A stretch of 17,317 bases of DNA from Acanthamoeba lenticulata. Taxonomy: Eukaryota > Discosea > Longamoebia > Acanthamoebidae. Every line of letters starts with the position of its first letter. Within the stretch, counting starts at the first letter, position 1. Below, piece after piece: positions 1-8,144 of the stretch. The DNA lies in assembly GCA_002179805.1 (NCBI GenBank), contig NAVB01000662.1, forward strand, positions 1-17,317, read 5' to 3'. Made by a program: the position numbers and the translations under genes. The notes under the pieces are model-generated. The model had not been told where the DNA came from. It did no database searches and was given only the letters and a program-made list of their open reading frames with translations.

Positions 1-269
1 CCCGCCGAGACCGCTACCTTGTGCGCCCTTGTCTCCCTCCTCCTTCTTCTTCTTCTATTCCTTCATTCGCGACCTCGTTCTCTCTCGGGCGGCCGCGCTC
101 TGACTGGGCGAGGTGCGCGTGCAGGACCGACGGGACGCTGGTGCCTCTGGGCAAGCCTGCGCCCACGGGCGTCACCAACACGAGCCTCCTCTACAACGAG
201 TTCATCGTGTACGACGTGGCACAGCTCCTGATCAAGTACCTGGTCGTGGTCGAGTTCAAGTACAACTAG
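1..269 (+). CDS. PARP-family ADP-ribosyltransferase, C-terminal end (5' truncated)
   Basis: Only the last two exons are present: 1-20 and 125-269, stop TAG at 267-269. The intron at 21-124 (GTGCGC...GCAG) joins a split Leu codon. The spliced end reads TATLTDGTLVPLG, then LLYNEFIVYDVAQ, then IKYLVVVEFKYN. This matches the closing strands of the PARP catalytic fold, where the PARP1 equivalent is LLYNEYIVYD. The Glu in YNEFIVYD is the catalytic glutamate needed for poly-ADP-ribose chain elongation in PARP1-type enzymes, and it is intact. The enzyme transfers ADP-ribose from NAD+ to proteins, typically in nuclear DNA-damage responses. The N-terminal domains lie outside the window, so the PARP subtype cannot be told. 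The gene ends 74 bp before the convergent REX1-B gene, with a purine-rich AAG tract in between. Confidence 0.88.
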   Translation, partial: RRDRYLVRPCLPPPSSSSIPSFATSFSLGRPRSDWARCACRTDGTLVPLGKPAPTGVTNTSLLYNEFIVYDVAQLLIKYLVVVEFKYN

Positions 270-272
270 GTC

Positions 273-310
273 AAGAAGAAGAAGAAGAAGAAGAGGAAGA
301 GGAAGAAGAG
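273..310. repeat. AAG/AGG purine tract
   Basis: An (AAG)n-like run with AGG interruptions lies in the 74-bp gap between the convergent PARP and REX1-B genes. It reads as a polypyrimidine run on the minus strand. It is noncoding simple sequence of the type seen in several introns of this window. Confidence 0.8.
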
Positions 311-343
311 GATAATGTTCAGCAGCTCCGCGCGCGTCGATGT

Positions 344-1065
344 TTATTCGTCGGCGTCGGGCGAGGCCAGGTCCTGCAGCTCGACGCGGAAGGAGTCGAC
401 GATGAGGTTGATCTCCTCCACGAGGCCATGCAGCTGGTGGCGGATGCTCTTTTCCTCGCGCTCCCAAACGTAATCAACCCCTTCGTCCATCCGCTCGGAG
501 ACGTTGGCCTTCTCCTTACCCGCTTGCACCTTGGCCGTCTGTGGGAGGCCCCAACAAGTTCGAGGGGAGGGAAAGACCTCAGCTGAAGCGCAATCCAGGT
601 TGAAGCTTTGGCAGAAGCGCGTACCAGCTGCAGTTTCTGCTTCTCCAGTTCCTGGAGAGCGCGCACCATGGCCGCGAGGTCTGGCCGCGGCTGGGCCAAC
701 TGCGCCTCTACTTCTCGCACGCTGGTCGAGATCTTCACGAAGTCGCCCGTCTGTGGACACCAAGTAGTGGTTTGTTTGTTGATCTCACTGAGATTGTGTG
801 TACATACTGTGAGGGACGAGCGCGTACGGCCTCTTTGACTGCGTTCTGATAGTCCTCCCATCCTTCGGCCTGATCTTCAAGGTCCACATACTCTCGAAAC
901 GCCCTGCAGCGCATCCTGTGAGTCAACACAGGCTTACGTGTTCAACAGTGTGGCAGAGCCGTACTTTTCCCAGCGCTTGTAGGCCAACACACGTTGTTCA
1001 TGAAGCTCCAGTAATCGCTGCAGCTTGGCAGAGACAGCATCATCGTTTGCTGGCGTGAGGCTCAT
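344..1065 (-). CDS. REX1-B domain protein (REX1BD/C19orf60-like)
   Basis: Exons in transcript order are 1065-938, 915-828, 750-625 and 538-344. All introns are GT-AG and short (22 to 86 bp; the 22-bp one is unusually small and is the least certain), and the spliced protein has 178 residues. The start is MSLTPANDD at 1065. Features are an N-terminal helix (LLELHEQRVLAYKRWEKY), a short EYVDLEDQAEGW segment, REVEAQLAQPRPDLAAMVRA followed by LQELEKQKLQL, and a C-terminal helix LHGLVEEINLIVDSFRVELQ ending SPDADE. The PRPDLA..VR.LQ.LEK.KL pattern is the hallmark of the REX1-B family (Pfam REX1; named from Chlamydomonas rex1, linked to DNA repair). The whole protein is predicted helical and soluble. 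Its function outside Chlamydomonas is poorly known. It is divergently transcribed from the Byr4-like gene. Confidence 0.75.
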
Positions 1066-1251
1066 CTTACGTTGTTCGTTCTTTTTCTTCTTTTTCCTGT
1101 TTTGCCTTGTCTTCTTTCCCGCCCGAAATTGTGCAAAAAAGAAAACGAAATAGAAAGTCGTTGCCGTTGATCAATTAATTGATTACGGTTACGGCAGTTG
1201 GGGCCTTCCCTAACCATTTGTTCCCAAACTTAGCTACGTGTTCTGGTCAAG
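1066..1251. promoter_or_regulatory. Divergent promoter between REX1-B and Byr4-like genes
   Basis: These 186 bp separate two start codons pointing away from each other, so both promoters must lie here or overlap into the 5' UTRs. The segment is AT-richer than the flanking exons. It has a T/C-rich half at 1076-1120, an A-rich half at 1134-1155, and a perfect 12-bp palindrome TCAATTAATTGA at 1171-1182. No convincing TATA box was seen. Confidence 0.55.
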
Positions 1252-3997
1252 ATGTCTTGGTGGCAATCTTTTTCCAAATGTACCGGCTAAACCTTCAAGA
1301 AATTGCTTGAAAATGAAGGCGAAATGGATGCAAATTAATTGTGTTGTACGGCGACTCAACAGGGCTGAAGAGCAGCCCTGACGAGCCACAGACAGAGGAC
1401 GACCCCTTTGATGTACCACAGGTACAACATTTTTCGCGCCCTACTCGATCCGTTCGTGGGTTCCTATAGTGGCGTTGGGGGGGGGGGTGCGTGACGCAGC
1501 GAGGCGATGCGCGTGGAGGGGGCGCCAAGCGGGAGGACTCGTCGGAGTCGTTCGGCGACAACTACCAGCAGGCCAAGGACCTCCTCGCCCAGCTTGACGA
1601 CATCGCCGCCGTCATGAAAACTCGGCGCACACAACGCCGCACGCGCCGCGCCAGAACCGGCCGTACCGCCCACCAGCAACAGCAACCGCAGCAGCAACAA
1701 ACGCCCTCCAACAGCGGCAGCGGCAGCGACGGCCGCGGTCGAGCAGCCTCGACGACGACACAGCCCGGGAGCGGCCTGCGGTTCATCCCGATGCCGCCCG
1801 GCGGGGCCGCGACGCCGTTCGAGATCAACGACATGCGCTACGACCCCGTCCGCATGCAGTGGGTCGGCGGCAAGAGCCTCCGGCTCGAGGGCGAGGAGGC
1901 CAACGGCGGGGAGACGTCGACCTTGCGCCGGTCGTCGCCGCGAGGCGGGGCTCGCGGCGGGGCGCTGCAGCTGGAGGACTACGTGCTGGACGACAACGGC
2001 GAGTGGCTCAAGAAGGAGTACGACGACTCGCCCACGGACAAGGAGCGGTCGCAGCCGCGCCTCTACCTCATCCGCTACCTCAACTCGACCACCAGCGCCG
2101 CCGCCACCAGCAAGATGGCCGGCGACATGCGCCTCGTACCCTTCTTCTTCTCCTTCTTCTCTATCTCATCTGCATCTCGTTTTATGAACTTTGTCTTTTT
2201 TTTCCTATTTATTTTATTGTTTCGTTTATTTATTTCTTCTTCTTCAAAAACACTTTTTTTTATTCATTTATTAATCGAATGTGTTTCTTTTTGGGGCGAT
2301 GATGTGGTCCACAGGTGGACGGGCGGTGGGTGAAGGAGGGCGGAGACGAGGACGATGACATCGACATGACCGCGTTTGGCGACGAGGAGGAGCTCAGCAA
2401 GTGGGCCGAGTCCGACGAGTGCCTCGTCGACCTCAAGGAGTTTGACGTCGGCGCCGACCTCGTACGCGACCTCTTTGCTCCTCTTCCTCTTCATGGCATC
2501 TTGATGTCGACTCACGCGCGCGCGCATGCGCAGAACGGGCTGTGGGAGGAGCGCCAGGCCAAGCACGCCGAGGAGATGGGCCACTGGACGCAGCAGGAGA
2601 AGGACCCCAAGCGCTTCCTCCTCGACGGCATCCGACAGGTTCCTCCTCTTTCCCAAATCGCGGAGGATATCCTCCCTTCTTCTTCTTCTTCTTCTTCATC
2701 ATCACCATTATCCTCAGTATCATCGTTTAATATCATCATCATCATCTTGTTCTTGTTGTTGATCGTCGTTTTTGGGGAGCAGATGTACATCATCAGGGTG
2801 GTGACGCAGGCCAACTCGAAGGGGCGCGCCAAGTCGGCCGCCCAGAAGCCGGCCATGGCCGCGCGCGTCGTGCCCCGGCAAGCCTCTGGCATTCCCCTCA
2901 AGGTACTTTATCCTTCCCCCCTTCTCCTTCATCATCATCATCATCACCTTCATCGTCCTCATGACCATCATCACCATCATCGCCACGTCGCAGCTGGAGA
3001 AGTACAAGGAGAAGGGGGACGCGGGCAACTTTGGGCTCGACCTGGACCTGGGCGGCAGCGACAAGCAGCTGTCGCCGCGGCGCCGCGAGCCGCGCTCCGA
3101 CGGGGAGGAGGGCTCGCGCTCGGACGACGAAGGCGGCGACGACGATGACGACGATGACGATTGGGGCAGCGACTTTGGCGAGAGCCCCGTCGTCAAGAAG
3201 CAGCAGTCGGAGCACATGGCCCGCGCCGCGTCCCTCCAGGGCCTCGAGATCGGCGACGAAGACGACGATGATGGCAATGATGAAGCGGAGGAGGACGAGG
3301 AGCAGGAGGAGCAGGAGGAGGACGCCGACATGGACCTCGACGAGTTGGACGACAGGATCGGCGGCGGCGGTGGCGGCGGCAAGCCCCGCTTGATCCTGCC
3401 GGGGGTGCTCAGCATCGGCGATGATGATGACGACGATGATGAGGACGCCTTCGCGGACCTCAAGGAGGCCTCTGGTGTGTCGCGCAACCGCACGAGCGCG
3501 CATGACGACGATGAGGATTGGGGCATGACGGACGACGACGATGCCGCACCGACCCTCAGCAAGCCGCAGAAGGTGAGGCCCCTTTTATTTTGTTGTTTTT
3601 GTTTTTGTTATTTTATTTTTGTTTTTCCATGGAAAATTAACGCATTGCCATTGCCGTGCTGTAGGCGTTGAAGCAGAAGCTGCAGGATCTGGTGGTGGAC
3701 GACGAGGACGAGGAGGACGGATTCGAGATCGAAGATGACGATGACGAGGACCACGCGGGGAAGCACCAGAAGGGGAAGGACTTCAAGGCGAAGGAGGAGC
3801 AAGGAAATGGCCGACCGTTCAATCGGCACCGGTCATTAGACGATTCCTTCAATGACCGTGATGGTGCGTCCCCGCCTCTTCCCCCCTCTCTTCCCTCGTT
3901 CGCTCATGTGTTTGGTGTCTGCGCAGAGGAGGACATCCTGATGCACAACGTGGGCGGGATCGCCCGCAGCGACGCCCGCAAGCAGCTCCACAAGTAA
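1252..3997 (+). CDS. Byr4/Bfa1-like septation/mitotic-exit GAP-subunit-like acidic protein
   Basis: Exons: 1252-1279, 1363-1421, 1500-2135, 2315-2461, 2534-2638, 2783-2902, 2994-3572, 3665-3863, 3927-3997 (TAA). All introns are GT-AG and the protein has 647 residues. The start was set by splicing a tiny first exon, MSWWQSFSK, to WLKSSPDEPQ; the long open frame at 1491 has no ATG. Features in order: DDPFDVP (22-28), a Q/S/R-rich low-complexity region (about 70-120), MRYDPVRMQWVG (141-152), an EFDVGADL...WEERQAKHAEEM helical block, FLLDGIRQ/MYIIRVV, then a long Asp/Glu region with DDDWGSDFGE and DDEDWGMTDDDD repeats. The RYDP.RM.WV block, the helix ahead of an IR-V segment and the DW.DF repeats recall fungal Byr4/Bfa1, which pairs with the TBC protein Bub2/Cdc16 to restrain the Spg1/Tem1 GTPase. 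The assignment rests on motif memory. An unrelated acidic protein remains possible. Confidence 0.6.
2675..2697. repeat. TTC microsatellite in intron of Byr4-like gene
   Basis: A TTC run followed by ATC/ATT repeats fills most of the intron at 2639-2782. It provides a pyrimidine-rich intron body. Similar CAT runs occupy the next intron (about 2931-2980). Confidence 0.8.
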
Positions 3998-4141
3998 TGC
4001 ACAGTGGTGAAGGAAAGACACAAACAACATATGTAGTCATGATGATGATGACATCTTCTGTTTTTGACAACCAAAATAAATAAATATATACGCGTTCCAT
4101 TCCACTCCTACAATACCAAGTCGACCTGATGACGACATCAA

Positions 4142-6550
4142 TCACGCGCTCGGCTTGCGGGGCGGGGCCGTGGGCGACGAGGCGGTGGGCGCCGCGAGCG
4201 ACTCCCACTTGGCCCGCAGGCCCTTGGCGTCGCCGCGCGTGAGCGTCCCGAAGCCCTCCTTCTTGCTCCCCGCCCCTGCGCCGGCGCTCACTCGGCGGGC
4301 CCGCGTGCGAGGCGCGCCGCGCCCGCCTGGACCGGGCTCCGCGGTGCGGCTGGGCGACGATGACGGCGACGCCGCGTTGTTGGTGTCCTCCTGCTCCGGC
4401 ATGCTCTGCACTCGCTGGGCGGGAGACAGCGTGGAGGCCGCGGGCTTCTGAGGAGAACGCGCTGCCGGGGTCGTCGGCGCGGCCTCGGCGGGCTCCGTTT
4501 GGGCGGCCGCGGCCGCTTCGGCTTCCGCTCGTCGTCGCGCCTCGGCTTCTTGCTGTTGTTGTTGCTGCTGCTGTTGTCGCTCCTCCGCCTCACGCAGCTC
4601 TTGCTGCCGCTTCCTCTCGGCGGCCTCCTTCTCCTCCTGCTCGCGCTTCCGTCGGGCCTCTGCTTCCGCCTCTGCCGCCTTCTTTGCCCGCTCCTTCTCC
4701 TCCTCTTCTTCTTCTTGCTTTTGCTTCAGCGCGGCGGCGGCAGAGGCAGCGGCAGCGGCAGCGGCAGCCTGCTCCTGGCGCTCGAGCTCGAGGCGCTGCA
4801 TCATCTCGCGCTCGGCCTCTTCGTCCTCCTCCGGGATGGCGTCCCCGTCCCCGTCCTCCGCATCCTTTTCTTCCTGGGCCTCAGCGGCCGTCGCCAGCGG
4901 CGGCGATGGGATGGCCGACGGGCCCGGGACGGCGGCCGCCGCGGCGTCGGGCTCGGGCAGGCTGCCGAGGCCCATGCGGAGGATCTCGTCCTTAAGGTGG
5001 CGCATCTCCTCGTCTTCCTCGAGCTCGCGCGGGGACACGGCCGGCTGCCACCCGCCACCGCCGCCCTCCTCCTCGCCCTCCTGGAGCTTCCTCTGCTGCT
5101 GCTGTTGCTGTTGCTGACGCTGCAGGCGGCCCTCGCGCTCGATGCGGATGTTCTCGAGGAGCTCGTTCTCGAGGGCCTTGATCTCCTCCCGCAGCCGCAC
5201 GATCTCGTGGTCCTCCTCGGTCGCCTGCGAGGCCTCAAACTCAAACTGCTCGAGGAAGCGGATCTGCTCCTCGATCTCGCGCAGCTCGAGCTCGCGCTGG
5301 TACACGTTCTCCTGCGTCTCCTCCGCGGCCGCCTGCAGACGCGTCAGACGCAAAGAATGCAAAGAATGTGGGCCGTCACGAAAGAACGAAGAGCGAAGTG
5401 AAGCGAAGAGGGAAGAGAGGGGGGGGAAGGCGGCGGACCGACTTAAGGTGGCGCTCTTCCTTGCGCTTCTCCTCGCGCAGCTTGCGCTCTTCGAGCTCGC
5501 GCCGCTGGATCTCGAGCACGAGCTTGACTAGCGACGAGCGGTCGTCGCGGGCGCGCCGCTCCATTTCGTTCCGTTCGAACTCCAGCTTCTCGCGCTCGTG
5601 CTCCTTCAACAGCTGCGACTCGGTCAGGTCCCACCTGTCGTGGTGATCATCATCGTCATCATCATCCATCGTTAGACGTCATCGTTTCTCTTCATGAAGA
5701 AGTAGTAGGACGAGGAGGAAGAGGCCGAACCGGACGCTCTTGGCAACCTTCTGCTCGTATTCGCGGAGGGAGGCCGCGCGGAGGGTCATGCGCTGCTGAA
5801 TCTTCTTCCGCTCGATCGTCTTCTTGAGGATCCCACGCAAGGGCTTGGCATCCTCTCCGCCTGTCCCCACCACCTACGACGTCAGCCTCGAGCTTCTCCC
5901 AAAGTCAACAAAGTAGTAGTAGTAGAAGAAGAAGAAGAAGAAGGCGCATGTGCGTACCCTTCTGCACCTCCTTTTTGAGCACGTTGGCGGCGATGCTGTC
6001 CACCTAATAGAGCAACGTAGCACAAAGATTTTCGTTTAATATTAAGATTAAGATGACGAGCCGCTACATAAAGTAGAGGTCGTTGAAAGGGGGGAGGGGG
6101 TACCTGGTAGGCGTCGACGGTGAGGCGGCGACCACGTTCCATGGAGCGCTGCTGGAGGCTGCTGAGCCTCTCGAGGCGGCGGCGCATCTGACTCTTGAGC
6201 TCGAGCCCCTTGGCGCGCAGCTCTTGGCCTTTGGCTCGTAGCTCGGTCGCCTTGGCGAGGAGCTCCTCCCGCTTCTCCTCACTCTCGCGGGCGCTCACCC
6301 GCCCCCCTCTCGGGCTGTCCTCGTTGCCACCTTCTTGTCTCTTCTTTTTATTCACCGCTTCCTCTCCCACTTCCTCCTCGTCGTCATCGTCGTCATCTTG
6401 CTCTTCCTCCTCCTTCATCTTGCGTCGCATCTCGGCCACCTCCTCCTTCGATGGCTTGGCGGTTGCCCGGCGCTCATTGAGCTTCTTCCTCCTCTCATTT
6501 GTGGCCGCCGGGGCGATGACAATAAACTTCTTGCTCCCCGTGGCGCTCAT
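4142..6550 (-). CDS. Coiled-coil protein with inhibitor-2-like PP1-docking block
   Basis: Exons in transcript order: 6550-6104, 6003-5958, 5860-5731, 5634-5439, 5332-4142; 669 residues. The start is MSATGSKKF at 6550. Residues 1-149 are charged and helical with an acidic run. Residues 174-177 read GILK and 205-209 read KSVRW followed by DLTESQLLKEHERE. The SILK-type plus RVxF-type pair and the W-D step resemble the protein phosphatase 1 docking region of inhibitor-2/Glc8. From residue 210 on come long coiled coils, two polyQ runs, a polyalanine run (about 4730-4770), an E/K/R-rich helix, and a disordered S/P/A tail ending LRAKWESLA...PPRKPSA. The overall protein is not recognised. The donors at 5730 (GTTCGG) and 5438 (GTCCGC) are weak, and were chosen because they keep frame and restore the helix. 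It converges with the Byr4-like gene, 144 bp away. Confidence 0.7.
4540..4775. repeat. Low-complexity coding repeats (polyQ, Glu-rich, polyAla)
   Basis: Within the last exon of the coiled-coil gene, CAA/CAG-type codons on the minus strand give a nine-Gln run (about 4548-4580), GAA/GAG-type codons give a Glu run (about 4700-4716), and GCC/GCT/GCG codons give a polyalanine stretch (about 4731-4770). The codons within each run are mixed, so the runs look maintained at protein level rather than being recent slippage. Confidence 0.75.
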
Positions 6551-7078
6551 CTATACCCCACCAAGCGGCTCCTTTGTGTTGTGTTGGTCGTCGGCCTGAG
6601 CGGTTGGCCGGGGCGACGCCATTAATTTGAGCAAACAAATTCTATTTGCTCCAGTTATTTAGGTCCGCCAGTGGAAGTAAGCCCACACACGCGAAGTGCC
6701 CAACACAAAGACGCAGAACCTGTACATGGGCAGCTGTACACTGACTGCCTACTTGCCAAGAGTCAAAAAGAGTGCACAACAGCGGCGTAGGTACATGAAG
6801 TTGTTTTCCCCTTAACCACTCGGGCACTGAACCGGTGAAGGCCCAGACAGGATTCGAACCTGTGCGTCTGATGACAAATGAAACGAAGTAACCTACTGCT
6901 CCAGGCGTGCACTCCGCCAGGAAAGCCACAGCGCAGTGGGCACAAGGAACTCAAGTAATAAATTAATCAAATACATAGAGGGTATGTGTTGCAGTCAAGG
7001 GCTATGTATTGAAGTAAAGGGGACGCAACCCCAAGACAGAGAAAGAAGAAGAGATATAAGTTAAGGTCGACTCTTTAG
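6551..7078. other. Intergenic region between coiled-coil gene and COMMD1-like gene
   Basis: About 530 bp holding the upstream region of the coiled-coil gene and the 3' flank of the COMMD1-like gene. I see no convincing protein-coding exon here. It carries a tRNA-like element at 6839-6910 with a clear B box, and a second, isolated A-box-like string just beyond it (6810-6826). Confidence 0.6.
6839..6910 (-). pseudogene. Degenerate tRNA-like element (A box and perfect B box)
   Basis: On the minus strand a perfect B box GGTTCGAATCC (6850-6860) forms a full T arm, ACAGG-TTCGAAT-CCTGT. Upstream, TGGAGCAGTAGG fits the tRNA A box and gives a three-pair D stem with the AGNNGG D loop. The span from the matching 5' position to the discriminator is 72 nt, right for a tRNA. 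However, the 7-bp acceptor stem does not pair, the anticodon stem has a mismatch, position 37 is C and the variable loop is too short. No T run follows closely. It is best read as a tRNA pseudogene or tRNA-derived fragment. A functional gene of odd structure is less likely. Confidence 0.4.
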
Positions 7079-7988
7079 TTAGGAAGAGGTGCGGGCGGTG
7101 ATCTGATGCTGAATGGCGTCAAGCTGGGCAAGCACGTCCGTGAGCTGGTCCTTGTCCATCTCAAACCGCACCACCTGCGCCTTCTCCTTCTCCTCTTCCT
7201 GCGTTGAACAAGAACAAGAACAACAGACCATGATGAAGTGAGTACGAGGCCAGCAGGGGCGCCGCTGGTGTCAGAAGGCCGTTCGGCCGAACCTGTTTGC
7301 CCAGGGTGAGCTCCACGATGGCGACGGGCTCGTTCATCTCGGCGACAGCGCGCGCCTTGGACTTGACGTCGATTCGCCACGCGAACTTCTGGAGGCCTGC
7401 GCCCCACATCGCGTTCTTTCGCAGCTTGGCGTGCAGCTGATGATGATGATGATGACGGTGAAGGTGATGATGCACGACGCAATGTTAGTCGTGCGGCACA
7501 TGGAGCAAGAGGGAAACGCGCGTCTTCTTCACGTGCCTTGTCCTTGTTCAGGGTCCAGAACTTGAGGATGATTTCCTGCTGCGGCGCCGTGAAGTCGGAC
7601 TGAGGAGAGAAGGGTGCGGTCGTCAGCCACGGTTGGTCCGTTAGGGACAAGAGGCGCGCGTGGAGAGGTGGGGAGCGGGCACCTTCTTGAGGGCTTGCTG
7701 CAGCTGGGCGGGCTGCCGGTTGTGGTAAGCCGACTCGCCGACCAGCGACACGCAGCGCTCGAACATGGCCGTCACGTCTGGTGGTGGCGACGGCATTGCC
7801 AAGAAAGACGTTATACAAGATGAAGGGGTGAAGAAGAGCGGAGGAAGTAGCGTACCGTCGACGGAGATGTCGTCGTGCTGGGGAAACACCTGCTCCTTGA
7901 TGAAGGCGGGTGTGATTTGCTCATCATTGTCGAAAGTTCGCTTCACCACGCCATTGAGCACCGCCGCGAATCGAGCCGGGTCCTCCAT
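7079..7988 (-). CDS. COMMD1: COMMD1-like COMM domain protein
   Basis: Exons in transcript order: 7988-7856, 7777-7683, 7599-7537, 7436-7293, 7198-7079 (TAA); 184 residues, close to the roughly 190 of human COMMD1. The start is MEDPARFAA at 7988 in the context AAAATGG. Residues 1-97 form the helical N-terminal half, ending ILKFWTLNKDK. The COMM domain follows, with GLQKFAWRIDVKS (about 112-123), PVAIVELTLG (134-143) and a C-terminal helix in which QLTDVLAQLDAIQ is seen. WRIDV and PVAI.EL.LG point to COMMD1 rather than other COMMD members. COMMD proteins form the Commander complex with CCDC22/CCDC93 and retriever, which recycles endosomal cargo. The third intron (7437-7536) appears to start with GC. 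It shares a 156-bp divergent promoter with the fusion gene at 8145. Confidence 0.85.
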
Positions 7989-8144
7989 TTTATGGTCCTC
8001 GATTTCAATCCAACGAAAAGGACTGCGAAGGCCCACAGAGAAAAAGGAAAAGGAAAGCAAGAGCAACAATTCAGAAAAAGAGAAATTAATTTATCTTGGC
8101 CGAACGTTGGCAACCAACGCTCAGACCGCACCGAACGTAAGAGA
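7989..8144. promoter_or_regulatory. Divergent promoter between COMMD1-like and CDP-alcohol transferase fusion genes
   Basis: These 156 bp separate the two start codons. The segment includes an A/G-rich half (8036-8090) with runs of AAAAAG and GAAATTAATTTAT at 8083-8095. It must hold the transcription starts and 5' UTRs of both genes. No CCAAT or clear TATA box was recognised. Confidence 0.5.

Noticed and set aside
1491..2333. Long open frame beginning at 1491 as an independent gene
   Set aside because: It starts with GTG, not ATG, and begins inside an intron whose acceptor is at 1498-1499. A spliced upstream ATG exon gives a better N terminus in the same frame, and its 3' part runs into the intron at 2136-2314.
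2720..3562. Long minus-strand open frame rich in Ser runs
   Set aside because: It is antisense to the Asp/Glu-rich exon of the Byr4-like gene. Serine runs are what GAC/GAT repeats give on the other strand.
4499..5401. Plus-strand Leu-rich open frame that looks like membrane helices
   Set aside because: It is the complement of the Glu/Gln/Ala-rich coiled-coil exon. CTC/CTG-rich complement codons mimic hydrophobic segments.
6642..6929. Minus-strand open frame across the intergenic tRNA-like element
   Set aside because: It has no family resemblance, overlaps A- and B-box sequence, and sits in a gap that both flanking gene models leave noncoding.
7280..7292. GTTCGGCCGAAC palindrome as a protein-binding site
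   Set aside because: It lies exactly at the 5' splice site of an intron in the COMMD1-like gene and includes the donor. A splicing role or chance is simpler.
7438..7456. GAT/CAT run as a possible array or regulatory repeat
   Set aside because: It is simple trinucleotide sequence at an intron acceptor, like many others in this window. No spacer-repeat structure as in CRISPR was seen anywhere.
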